From the NCBI GenBank assembly GCA_041750915.1, contig JBGSYJ010000149.1:1-9109 (forward strand): 9,109 nt of DNA, given 5' to 3'. A program made the translations under genes and the position numbers. The stretch is from JBGSYJ01 sp041750915 (GTDB taxonomy: Bacteria > Acidobacteriota > Thermoanaerobaculia > Gp7-AA8). The notes beneath the pieces are model-generated. The model saw only the letters and a program-made list of their open reading frames with translations, was not told the origin of the DNA and did no database searches. Of this stretch, positions 1 to 6,804 are shown one piece after another. How positions within the stretch are numbered: the stretch's first letter is position 1; each line of letters begins with the position of its first letter.

Positions 1-84
1 TGAATGTTGAAATTGTGAATGGTGAATGTTGAATTGGGCACCGGGTCTTCATTCAACATTCAAAATTCACAATTTCAACATTCA
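1..84. repeat. Heptamer-based long inverted repeat (hairpin)
   Basis: Bases 1-34 and 51-84 are reverse complements at 32 of 34 positions; only positions 21-22 fail to pair. The loop is 16 nt (35-50). Each arm is built from AT-rich units of about 7 nt of the type GAATGTT / GTGAATG, in sharp contrast with the GC-rich surroundings. The right arm carries on to about 90 with another AACATTG, so the left arm probably starts before the window. The two arms encode nothing conserved. Seen directly; its function is unknown. It could be a mobile palindromic element, a transcription-stopping hairpin for an upstream gene, or a replication-slippage product. Confidence 0.8.
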
Positions 85-130
85 ACATTGCAGTTTTCGA
101 CCAGACTACGATCTAAAGTTAGTGCATATG

Positions 131-294
131 GGGGCAAGGGGAGAGGGGCCGCGCAAGCAATTCAAATGCAGCCCATCGACGTGAGTCGCGGCAAGCTCCC
201 AACGCCCCTCTCCCGGCGCGCGACGCTCTCGCAAGTCCTCGACGTCTGCGCGATTCCGCGCGCCACCCTCTCCCCGACTTCGCGGGGAGAGGGA
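131..294. repeat. GC-rich dispersed repeat, copy 1
   Basis: This stretch aligns along its whole length with 7045-7209 in the same orientation, at roughly 85-88% identity by eye with one small indel. Shared landmarks are GGGGCAAGGGG, a CAATTC-AATGC core, CGCCCCTCTCCCGGCGCGCGA, and a terminal hairpin. That hairpin has an 11-bp stem (266-276 with 283-293) and loop ACTTCG. Its CCCTCTCCCC/GGGGAGAGGG arms belong to a palindromic style common in intergenic DNA of many bacteria. The repeat ends about 78 bp before arcA, so it lies in the arcA leader or promoter region. The indel shifts frame between the copies, which argues against coding. Confidence 0.75.
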
Positions 295-371
295 GTGAGT
301 CAACCGAACAGCGAACTGTGCCGCTCAGATCACCGAGCTCATATCCGCCGATCGGGTAGAATCACCGCCGC

Positions 372-1646
372 ATGCGACTGAACGTCAACAGTGAGATCGG
401 CAAACTCAAAAGCGTCCTGGTGCATCTTCCCGGCCGGGAGATCGACGTGATGAGCCCGAGCATGATGGAGGAGCTCCTTTTCGACGACATTCTTTACGGC
501 CAGCTTGCCCGTGAAGAACACAGGCGCTTCCAGCAGATCATGCGCTTCATCGTCGAGAAAGTCGTCGACATCGAGGATCTTCTCGAGGAGGTCTTCGAGA
601 TCCCGGAAGCCAGGTCCCTCGTGGTGGAGGACTTCTGCCGCCGATCGAAGATCTCCGCGGGCTTGAAGGAATGGCTCGACGAGCAGGAGCCCGCAAAACT
701 CGCAGACATTCTCATCGGAGGCATCGTTCTCGACACTCCCCCCAACGGGTCGCTGCCCGACTTCGAACTCGCGCCGGTTCCGAATCTGTTCTTCATGAGA
801 GATCCGCAGGTCGTGATCGGGGACGGTGTGGCGATCTCACCGATGGCCACCGAAGCGCGGCAGAGGGAGTCTCTACTGTCGCACTATGTCTTCACCCATC
901 ACCCCAGCTTCGCAGGCCGGGACATATTCTGGGTGAATCATTACGAGGCAGGCGCTGGGAAGCGACCGGGCAGCGGCCGGAAGCGGCCAACCTTCGAGGG
1001 TGGAGACATTCTGATTCCACGAAGGGACCTGCTGATCATCGGAATCTCAGAACGGACGAACAGGGCGGCGGTCGAGTATGTTGCGGAGTCGCTCAAGGCA
1101 TCGAAGGCCGGTATCCGTACCATTCTCGTCGTCGAGATTCCCAGCAAGCGTTCCTTCATGCATCTCGATACCGTCTTCACGATCGTGAATCATCACGAGT
1201 GCCTCCTCTATCCGCCGGTGCTTCTCCAGGGCGGCAGTGAAGAGGCAAAGGTTTACTCGGTCGACCTTTCAAAGAAAGAGCTGACATATACGGCGCAGAA
1301 GTCTCTCCTGCACGCGCTCAGGAAGAGAGGCATCGATCTCGAACCGATCGCATGTGGCGGGCAGCGATCGATCGATCAGCAGCGCGAACAGTGGACCGAC
1401 GGAGCGAATGCATTCGTGCTGGCGCCCGGAACGATTGTGCTTTACGACCGCAACGTTCGCACGGCGGCCGAGCTCGACGCGCACGGTTACCACATCGTCT
1501 ACGAAGATGATCTTCTCCTGGGCAGGAGCGAGCTCGAAACCTGGACCGACAAAAAGTACGCGATTCAGATTCAGGGGCACGAGCTCTCGAGAGCGCGCGG
1601 GGGACCGCGGTGCATGACGATGCCTCTCGATCGGGAGGACGTGTAA
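372..1646 (+). CDS. arcA: Arginine deiminase
   Basis: Arginine deiminase hydrolyses L-arginine to citrulline and ammonia in the cytoplasm, the first step of the arginine deiminase (ADI) pathway. The 424-residue length is typical of ADI. All catalytic landmarks are present: FMRDP with Asp144, EGGD at 209-212, HLD at 264-266, and the C-terminal ELSRARGGPRCMTMP block with the nucleophile Cys414. The N-terminus (SEIGKLKSVLVHLPGRE) is also canonical, supporting the ATG at 372. The Shine-Dalgarno match is poor (GGG at 354-356, rather far upstream). A short basic, glycine-rich insert (about 195-206, AGAGKRPGSGRKR) precedes EGGD. arcC follows on the same strand, so the two are probably co-transcribed. 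The fold is shared with other guanidino-modifying enzymes, but the intact Cys/His/Asp/Glu set and the GGPRCM block make ADI the clear call. Confidence 0.96.
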   Translation: MRLNVNSEIGKLKSVLVHLPGREIDVMSPSMMEELLFDDILYGQLAREEHRRFQQIMRFIVEKVVDIEDLLEEVFEIPEARSLVVEDFCRRSKISAGLKEWLDEQEPAKLADILIGGIVLDTPPNGSLPDFELAPVPNLFFMRDPQVVIGDGVAISPMATEARQRESLLSHYVFTHHPSFAGRDIFWVNHYEAGAGKRPGSGRKRPTFEGGDILIPRRDLLIIGISERTNRAAVEYVAESLKASKAGIRTILVVEIPSKRSFMHLDTVFTIVNHHECLLYPPVLLQGGSEEAKVYSVDLSKKELTYTAQKSLLHALRKRGIDLEPIACGGQRSIDQQREQWTDGANAFVLAPGTIVLYDRNVRTAAELDAHGYHIVYEDDLLLGRSELETWTDKKYAIQIQGHELSRARGGPRCMTMPLDREDV

Positions 1647-1647
1647 C

Positions 1648-1679
1648 CAAGGATGAAAGATGAAGGATGAAGGATGAAG
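1648..1679. repeat. GATGAAG heptamer tract between arcA and arcC
   Basis: Right after the arcA stop the sequence runs through four consecutive 7-nt units, GATGAAA then GATGAAG three times (about 1652-1679). It resembles the GAATGTT and GAATGAC arrays elsewhere in the window. No convincing complementary right arm is visible before arcC, so this may be half of a former palindrome or a simple tandem tract. Confidence 0.65.
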
Positions 1680-1733
1680 CCCGCCCGACCCTTGCTGACC
1701 TTCCGTCCATCTTGCGTTCCACTTTGATTCTTT

Positions 1734-2699
1734 ATGTCGTCAGCTCGAGATCATCGCATTGCGGTCGTTGCATTCGGAGGGAACGCGCTTCTGCGTCCTG
1801 AAGATCGCGGCACGCAGGAAGAACAGATTGCGCGTGCGCGGCAGGCCGCCCGGTGGCTAGCGGAGATCGTTGGCCGTGGGTACCGTCTGGTGATCGTTCA
1901 CGGCAATGGTCCTCAGGTCGGGAACATCCTGGTTCAGGCCGAGGAGGCGTCGACGAAGATTCCGCCCCAGTCGCTCGATCTGGCGGTCGCTCAGACCGAG
2001 GGGTCGATGGGATTTCTGCTTCAGCAGGCGATGAGGAACAGGCTGGAGTCGCTGGGCCTGCCGGCTGAAGTCGTGACCGTCCTGACAGAGGTGGAGGTCG
2101 ACGCCGGCGACGTCGCGTTCAAGCGTCCGTCGAAACCGATCGGACCGTTCTTCACCCGCTACCGCGCGGAGGCGCTCTCCCGCGATTACGGATGGACGGT
2201 GCGTGAAGATGCAGGCCGTGGTTGGCGGAAGGTCGTCCCGTCGCCGCGCCCGCTGAAGATCCTCAATCGCTCAGCGATCGAGAAGATGCTCGAATCGATC
2301 GATGTGGTAATTGCCGCAGGTGGCGGAGGCATTCCCGTCATTCGAGGCCGCGACGGCCAGTGGCGCGGCGTCGAGGCTGTGATCGACAAGGACTACTCGT
2401 CGGCGATGCTCGCCGGGCAACTGGAAGCGGACCTCTACATCATTCTCACGGGCGTGGCGGCAGTTTCGGTCGGCTTCGGCACGCCTGCACAGCGCGAGCT
2501 CGAACGTGTGAGCGTCGCCGAGGTGACGCGACACCTCGAGGCTGGCGAGTTTCCGGCCGGATCGATGGGCCCGAAGATCGAGGCGGCAATCGACTTCGTC
2601 CGCGCGAGCGGTCAGGAAGTGCTGATCACGGACGTCGAACATCTGCGGGAAGGACTCGATGGGCGAGCGGGAACGCGGATTGTTCCGAATGACGAATGA
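1734..2699 (+). CDS. arcC: Carbamate kinase
   Basis: Carbamate kinase transfers phosphate between carbamoyl phosphate and ADP, giving ATP, ammonia and CO2 in the last step of the ADI pathway. The 321 residues fit the family. Visible motifs are AFGGNALL (13-20), VIVHGNGPQVGN (53-64), LAVAQTEGSMGF (83-94), KPIGPFF (134-140), GWRKVVPSPRP (163-173), IAAGGGGIPV (193-202), the AVIDKDYSSAMLA block (215-227) and GSMGPKIEAA (276-285). All belong to the amino-acid-kinase fold of this enzyme. ATG at 1734 puts the usual 12 or so residues before the first glycine motif; no good Shine-Dalgarno is visible. The last codons (N-D-E-stop) are made of the GAATGAC repeat that starts at 2687. arcB is not adjacent. 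A carbamate-kinase-like enzyme in purine or cyanate breakdown is a less likely alternative, given arcA next door. Confidence 0.95.
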   Translation: MSSARDHRIAVVAFGGNALLRPEDRGTQEEQIARARQAARWLAEIVGRGYRLVIVHGNGPQVGNILVQAEEASTKIPPQSLDLAVAQTEGSMGFLLQQAMRNRLESLGLPAEVVTVLTEVEVDAGDVAFKRPSKPIGPFFTRYRAEALSRDYGWTVREDAGRGWRKVVPSPRPLKILNRSAIEKMLESIDVVIAAGGGGIPVIRGRDGQWRGVEAVIDKDYSSAMLAGQLEADLYIILTGVAAVSVGFGTPAQRELERVSVAEVTRHLEAGEFPAGSMGPKIEAAIDFVRASGQEVLITDVEHLREGLDGRAGTRIVPNDE

Positions 2700-3034
2700 G
2701 GCGAATGACGAGTGACGAATGACGAATGACGAATAGAGACAACGGATGATGAAGCCGTCGGAAGTGGATGAGGCGATAAACGAAAGCGCTTGTCATCCCG
2801 AGCTCGGTCGTGCGGGTGGGAGGGGCGAGGGAACTCCGGCGTTAGTACATACTGGATTCGTCACCAGCGACCTCGAGGCTGCTATGTACCATCGCGTGAG
2901 GTCCCTCGCCCCTCCCCTCACGCCCACGCATGCTCGGGATGACAAGCTCGTTCGTATCTCGCGAGAAACAGCGCGAACCGTCAGCCGTCGTCTCTACTCG
3001 TCATTCGTCATTCGTCACTCGTCATTCGTCATTC
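2694..3034. repeat. Nested long palindrome between convergent genes, outer GAATGAC arms
   Basis: The outer arms are arrays of the 7-nt unit GAATGAC with a GAGTGAC variant. Left 2702-2745 and right 2985-3028 are reverse complements at 42 of 44 positions, continuing outward through further GAATGA units with a 2-nt offset. Inside sits a second inverted repeat (2789-2946). The structure begins within the last codons of arcC and ends about 12 bp before the stop of the convergent minus-strand gene. If transcribed from either side it would fold into one very long hairpin, so a bidirectional transcription barrier is plausible. That role is inferred; the pairing is seen directly. No gene is supported in this gap. 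Confidence 0.85.
2789..2946. mobile_element. MITE-like element with TGTCATCCCGAGC terminal inverted repeats
   Basis: CTTGTCATCCCGAGC (2789-2803) is matched exactly by its reverse complement at 2932-2946. Farther in, GGGAGGGGCGAGGGA (2818-2832) is matched at 2902-2916. Near the centre GTACATA and TATGTAC can pair, as can CTGG and CCAG. The ~158-bp size, perfect outer arms and lack of coding fit a small non-autonomous palindromic element. Similar TGTCATCC-GAGC termini occur in intergenic palindromes of various bacteria (recalled, not searched). No clean target-site duplication is evident, because the flanking DNA is itself part of the outer palindrome. Whether it ever moved is inference. Confidence 0.5.
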
Positions 3035-3045
3035 CCCTCACTCCC

Positions 3046-6000
3046 TCACTTGCCTCGAATGAAGATCGGATCGCCCGATCGATTGTCGATCACCGAGCCG
3101 TAGGCGTAGAGCGTCGGGCCGGTGTCGGTCGTGGCTCGCATCGTGATCGAGCCGAGCGCCTGTACGTTCAGGTGGGGAAACATCTGAGCGACTGAGGCCT
3201 GCGTCTGGGACTTCGGCAGGACTGTCACAAAGCCGGATGCAATCTCCTGGCTGATGCTGTTGTAGAGGCGGACGACGACTCCGATCGGTCCATCGCCGTT
3301 GTTGACGAAGCCGAGGTTCGTGCGGAAGTCGCCGTCGGCGCGCAGGCCCGTTACGATCGCTTCGCGGCCGAATTTCGCGGTCTCGGTCGAATCGATCCAC
3401 TGCCCGAATGTTCCGCTGTCGCCCTCCCTCGAGGTGTACGTGCGGCTGTTGACGATCGGTCCGACGTTCGCGCCGGTCGATGTGATGAGCAGCGCGCCGT
3501 TGCTGTTGCCAGCTCCCATCCACGTGATGATGTCTTCGATCGTGATGGTTCTTCCGGGTGGCAGCGAGAGGTTCTTCGCCTGCGCATTGCGGTTGTCCAC
3601 GTTCGCAACGAAGAGCCTGAATGAAAGGTTCATCGTCGACAGCGTCGGATTCAGAATCGTTACGTCACTGCGCCAGAACGTTCCTCCCGCGCCGGGGATG
3701 CGCGCCACGGCCGGAATCAGAACTTCTTTTCCAGCCGGCGCCGGCGTCGCGGGATAGAAGATCGGGTCCTGCGTGCGATTATCGATTGTCGATGCGTAGC
3801 AGCTCACCGCTCCATCGACGGCAGCCTGAACCTTCATCGATAAGCCGCTATGAGACTGTCCCTGGAGCTGTGGAAAGAGCGCTACGAGCCCGAGCTGCTG
3901 GAAGTTGTTGCCCGGAACCGCAATCGTGTTCGTGCCGAGAACGTTCCCATCCTTGTCGATGAGAGTGAGAGTGGTGTTCACCGCCGAGCCCGACTTGTTC
4001 ACCAGGCCGATGTTCGTTCGGAAGTTCGCATTGGCCTGAATGCCCGTGAGGAAGGTGACAGCCGGCAGCTCTTCAACGTCAGGAACGTACTGTCCGTACG
4101 TTCCGAACGGACTCGTGGTGAACGTTCTGCTGGAGACGCGGAGCTGCGGCTTGACGGTCGGGTTGCTCGCTTCGACGGCGAGTGCTCCGGAACCCGACGA
4201 GATGCCGAAAAGCTCCGGAAGTGCGTTCGCGTACGATGCCGTACCGCCCGCAGGCAGAACGAACTCCTGCGCGATCGACGGTCCGCCGGCGCCCGGAACG
4301 AACGTAAGTGTCACGTTCGCCCATTGCGTGCCGGGGTTGAACATCGTCAGTTCGGTGCGCCAGAAGGTCGATCCCTGGCCGCTCGTCTGTGTCGTCACCG
4401 GGACGAGTGAGCGGAAGCGCTCTGCAGCAGGCGGTGTGACTACGAGCGTTTTGGTCCGGCTTCCGGAGGAAGAGCCGTTGCTCGCTGTGAGTGAAACGGT
4501 GTAGGTTCCCGGTCCTGCATACGCATGGGACGGGTTGGGCTGGTTGGAGGTCTGACCGTCACCGAAGCTCCAGCTCCATGCGTTGGGTGAGCCCGATGAA
4601 CGGTCGGTGAAGGCGACGAGCTGAAGTACGCCCGGAGTGATGTTCGAGACGTCGAATTCAGCGTTGACATTCGGCAGCGCCGGAGTCGAAGCGGCGACCG
4701 TGACGTTCTGCGACGATGCTGAAGAGCTCGTGCCGTTCGATGCCGTCAGCGTAACGAGGTATGTGCCCGGTGAGACGAAGTTCTTCGCCGGGTTGCGCTG
4801 GGTCGAAGAAGTCCCGTCCCCGAAATTCCATGCCCACGACGTCGGACCTCCGGACGAGGTGTCCGAGAACTGGATCTGGGTGTCGGTGGTTGGATTCGCC
4901 GGCGTGTAGGTGAAGGCAGCGTTCACGCCGGGCGCTGGTGCGATGACGCTCACATATTTGTTCTGCGACGAATTCCCCTGGGGCCCGTAAACGACGAGTG
5001 TGATGTTGTATCCGCCCGGTGACGAGAAGACATGAGTGGGAGAGACCGCGGTGGAGGTCTGCCCGTCGCCGAAGTTCCAGACGCGGGATGCAATCTCTCC
5101 GCTCGAGGCATCGGTGAACACGAACGGCGTCTGCCCGGCGATGCCTGTCGCCTGAGAGACGGTGAAGTTGGCGATCAGTGGTGGAGGCGGGGGCGGTCCG
5201 CTATTGACGGTGATGGTTGCGGTATTGCTGTTTGCCGTGCCGCAGCTGTTCGACGCGCGCGCCCAGTAGCTGCTCGTGACCGAAGGCGCGACGTTGATCG
5301 ACGCATTCGTGGCGCCGGGGATCGGCTGGGAGGTGTTTCCGCTGCCGCCCTGGTACCACTGGTAGGTTACGGTTGCCGTTCCGCTGGCGGCGACGGAAAG
5401 AGGCGCCGCCTGACCTGCATTGATCGTCGAGGACTGAGGGTGTGAGGTGATCGACGGCGCCGTGCAGGTAGGCGGCGCGCCCCCCCCGCAGGACTTGCTG
5501 CCGTCGCCGTAAAGCCATCGCGCGGCATCCTGGTCGTCGGAGCCCAGACTCGAGTTGCTTCCAACGGTCGAGCGCATGATCGCCGAACTTTCATCTCCGC
5601 GGCAGGTGTCGTGAGGCGACGCGTCCTGGTCCGAATGCCCGAGGCCGAGTGAGTGCCCCAGCTCGTGAACGAGAATGGCCTGGATCAGGGCGGAGCTCAG
5701 CTGATTGGGCGAACTGAATCGTCGAAGCCAGACTTCTCCACCGGTGATCGTCCACCAAGTCTCTTCACGATGCGTATGCGTGCCGCCTCCCTTTGGTCCG
5801 CCGCAGCCGACCACTCCGAGGCCCGCGGGAAGAGCAGTGTCCCAGCCGCAGGGGCTGGTCAGTGCGTCGAGATGAATCTGATTCGATCCGCCCATCGAGA
5901 AGTTGATCGTCGACGTTGGGTCGTTCGTCCAGATCGCGAGCGCATTCTGGGACTCACTCACACCGCGTCCGCCGTTCGCAACGCCGTCGGTCTGCCAGCC

Positions 6001-6726
6001 GGCAGTCGCGTTATTGTTGTAGCGCCAGAGTGAACCGATGGGTGCCCACTGCGGGGTGACGATGCTGCTGTTGTCGTGGCGGACCGGTTTCATTGCGCCG
6101 ACCGGAGCGCCGGACATGTCAGTGTCAGCAGTCCCGCCGTTCGCGAGAAACTCGAGGAAGCGGTTCAGTTTGCGCGCGGGCGCCAGGCTGTCGAGCTCGA
6201 GCGAGCCCGAAGAGTTGTTCGTTCGTTCCAGAATCTCGACTTCAGGGTTTGCTCTGATCGACAGATCAGGCCGGGCAAAGGACTCGCCTTTTGCGTCGCG
6301 CCAGACCTCGAATTTTCCGAGCAGCATCTCCGCCGTCTGATAGTCGCCCGTCTTCTCTCGTATGGCGAAGACGATCACCTCGGATCCCGGCACATATTCG
6401 GGCCGTCCCCAGAGCTTGAAGAAGCGACCATCGGGAAGCGTCCCGCCCGCCTGACGGACGGTCAGATTTCCCGGAAGCTCGCCTTTGAGCACTGTGAGGG
6501 GCTCGATGACGCTGATGGTCTCGGGGTAGCCGTTCGGGCCCTCGACGACCTCGCTCGACAGAACGGTTCCGTGGACCACGACCGCGGAGCGAGCCAGCAG
6601 CTCGCGGTCTGTCAGGGGAACGACCGTCGTTGCGGAAAGGGGGGCGGCAATCAGAAGCAGTAGAAAAAGTGGGAGTACAACTCTCCCCTGCCTGCTTCGA
6701 TCCGTTCTAAATGACCAGAAACTCAT
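3046..6726 (-). CDS. Secreted matrixin-like zinc metalloprotease with Ig-like, PKD and C-terminal repeat domains
   Basis: Residue numbers here count from the upstream ATG at 6738. The start at 6726 (residue 5) is preferred because GGAG lies 6 nt upstream of it. Domains in order: signal peptide (basic n-region, VVLPLFLLLLIAAPLSA, cleavage near 36-37); an unnamed beta-rich domain (about 38-150, LLARSAVVVHGTV); a zinc protease domain (about 217-411) with HELGHSLGLGH at 358-368, a Met-turn around SAIM (Met388) and the final helix DDQDAARWLYG typical of M10-like metzincins; an Ig-like domain (about 422-512); a Pro-rich linker; three PKD domains (about 522-600, 605-682, 690-768), each with W-x-FGDG; and a C-terminal half (about 776-1228) of four related repeats. 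Function is inferred as extracellular or surface protein degradation plus adhesion. Substrate is unknown, and no sortase or type 9 signal is obvious. A riboswitch precedes the gene, and it converges on arcC. Confidence 0.92.
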   Translation of the reverse strand: MSFWSFRTDRSRQGRVVLPLFLLLLIAAPLSATTVVPLTDRELLARSAVVVHGTVLSSEVVEGPNGYPETISVIEPLTVLKGELPGNLTVRQAGGTLPDGRFFKLWGRPEYVPGSEVIVFAIREKTGDYQTAEMLLGKFEVWRDAKGESFARPDLSIRANPEVEILERTNNSSGSLELDSLAPARKLNRFLEFLANGGTADTDMSGAPVGAMKPVRHDNSSIVTPQWAPIGSLWRYNNNATAGWQTDGVANGGRGVSESQNALAIWTNDPTSTINFSMGGSNQIHLDALTSPCGWDTALPAGLGVVGCGGPKGGGTHTHREETWWTITGGEVWLRRFSSPNQLSSALIQAILVHELGHSLGLGHSDQDASPHDTCRGDESSAIMRSTVGSNSSLGSDDQDAARWLYGDGSKSCGGGAPPTCTAPSITSHPQSSTINAGQAAPLSVAASGTATVTYQWYQGGSGNTSQPIPGATNASINVAPSVTSSYWARASNSCGTANSNTATITVNSGPPPPPPLIANFTVSQATGIAGQTPFVFTDASSGEIASRVWNFGDGQTSTAVSPTHVFSSPGGYNITLVVYGPQGNSSQNKYVSVIAPAPGVNAAFTYTPANPTTDTQIQFSDTSSGGPTSWAWNFGDGTSSTQRNPAKNFVSPGTYLVTLTASNGTSSSASSQNVTVAASTPALPNVNAEFDVSNITPGVLQLVAFTDRSSGSPNAWSWSFGDGQTSNQPNPSHAYAGPGTYTVSLTASNGSSSGSRTKTLVVTPPAAERFRSLVPVTTQTSGQGSTFWRTELTMFNPGTQWANVTLTFVPGAGGPSIAQEFVLPAGGTASYANALPELFGISSGSGALAVEASNPTVKPQLRVSSRTFTTSPFGTYGQYVPDVEELPAVTFLTGIQANANFRTNIGLVNKSGSAVNTTLTLIDKDGNVLGTNTIAVPGNNFQQLGLVALFPQLQGQSHSGLSMKVQAAVDGAVSCYASTIDNRTQDPIFYPATPAPAGKEVLIPAVARIPGAGGTFWRSDVTILNPTLSTMNLSFRLFVANVDNRNAQAKNLSLPPGRTITIEDIITWMGAGNSNGALLITSTGANVGPIVNSRTYTSREGDSGTFGQWIDSTETAKFGREAIVTGLRADGDFRTNLGFVNNGDGPIGVVVRLYNSISQEIASGFVTVLPKSQTQASVAQMFPHLNVQALGSITMRATTDTGPTLYAYGSVIDNRSGDPIFIRGK
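3055..4413 (-). repeat. Coding repeat: fourfold FRT/FWR module of the secreted protein
   Basis: Residues about 776-1228 (numbered from the 6738 ATG) hold two ~225-residue units, each made of two half-units. The half-units open with TFWRTELTMFNPG, NFRTNIGLVNKSG, TFWRSDVTILNPT and DFRTNLGFVNNGD. Odd ones end in SRT(F/Y)T followed by GT(Y/F)GQ(Y/W); even ones end in IDNR(T/S)xDPIF. The pattern is therefore A-B-A-B, consistent with duplication of an A-B pair. The half-units look like beta-sandwich domains; I cannot name a family. Confidence 0.75.
4435..5175 (-). repeat. Coding repeat: three tandem PKD domains
   Basis: Three consecutive ~78-residue domains carry the PKD hallmark: WNFGDGQTS (residues about 554-562), WNFGDGTSS (637-645) and WSFGDGQTS (723-731). 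Each is followed by P-x-x-x-(Y/F)-x-x-PG-x-Y-x-(V/I)-(S/T)-L. PKD domains are extracellular beta-sandwiches common in secreted peptidases and glycan-degrading enzymes, where they act as spacers or binding modules. The second and third are closest to each other (both have LTASNG). Confidence 0.88.
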
Positions 6727-6732
6727 CGGACG

Positions 6733-6736
6733 CTCC
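6733..6736 (-). promoter_or_regulatory. Shine-Dalgarno favouring the 6726 start of the protease gene
   Basis: On the minus strand GGAG lies 6 nt before the ATG at 6726, while the upstream ATG at 6738 has no purine-rich site at proper distance. The GGAG sits in the loop of a possible short hairpin (CGGA at 6738-6741 with TCCG at 6727-6730), which could tune ribosome access. The hairpin is only 4 bp and remains a weak inference. Confidence 0.5.
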
Positions 6737-6784
6737 ATCCGCGGTCACTCACGCTACCACCCTGGAACGTCCTCGTCGCGAGGC

Positions 6785-6804
6785 CTGAAGAGGTGTCTCT
6801 TCAG
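6785..6804. promoter_or_regulatory. Perfect 8-bp hairpin after the riboswitch (candidate expression platform)
   Basis: CTGAAGAG (6785-6792) and CTCTTCAG (6797-6804) pair perfectly around a 4-nt loop, directly abutting the 3' edge of the riboswitch on the minus-strand transcript. A second small hairpin (CCTCG at 6771-6775 with CGAGG at 6779-6783) follows. No U-run comes after either, so a classical intrinsic terminator is not supported. Control by Rho, translation or RNA stability remains possible. Confidence 0.5.

Noticed and set aside
19..381. Plus-strand open frame of 120 codons upstream of arcA
   Set aside because: It runs through the heptamer hairpin and the GC-rich dispersed repeat, overlaps the arcA start and has no recognisable protein pattern.
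1648..1733. Palindrome between arcA and arcC
   Set aside because: The left heptamer tract is clear, but the CCATCTTGC-like stretch to its right pairs poorly, so only a tandem tract is reported.
2687..3034. CRISPR-like repetition in the GAATGAC arrays
   Set aside because: The units are 7 nt, contiguous and without spacers, and the halves are inverted; no cas genes are nearby.
2746..3195. Plus-strand open frame of 149 codons in the convergent gap
   Set aside because: It is built from the palindrome (including repeated RHSSFVIRHSSFV-like residues) and runs into the 3' end of the protease gene on the other strand.
6785..6804. Intrinsic terminator after the riboswitch
   Set aside because: The hairpin is perfect but no U-run follows on the minus-strand transcript, so it is listed only as a candidate expression platform.
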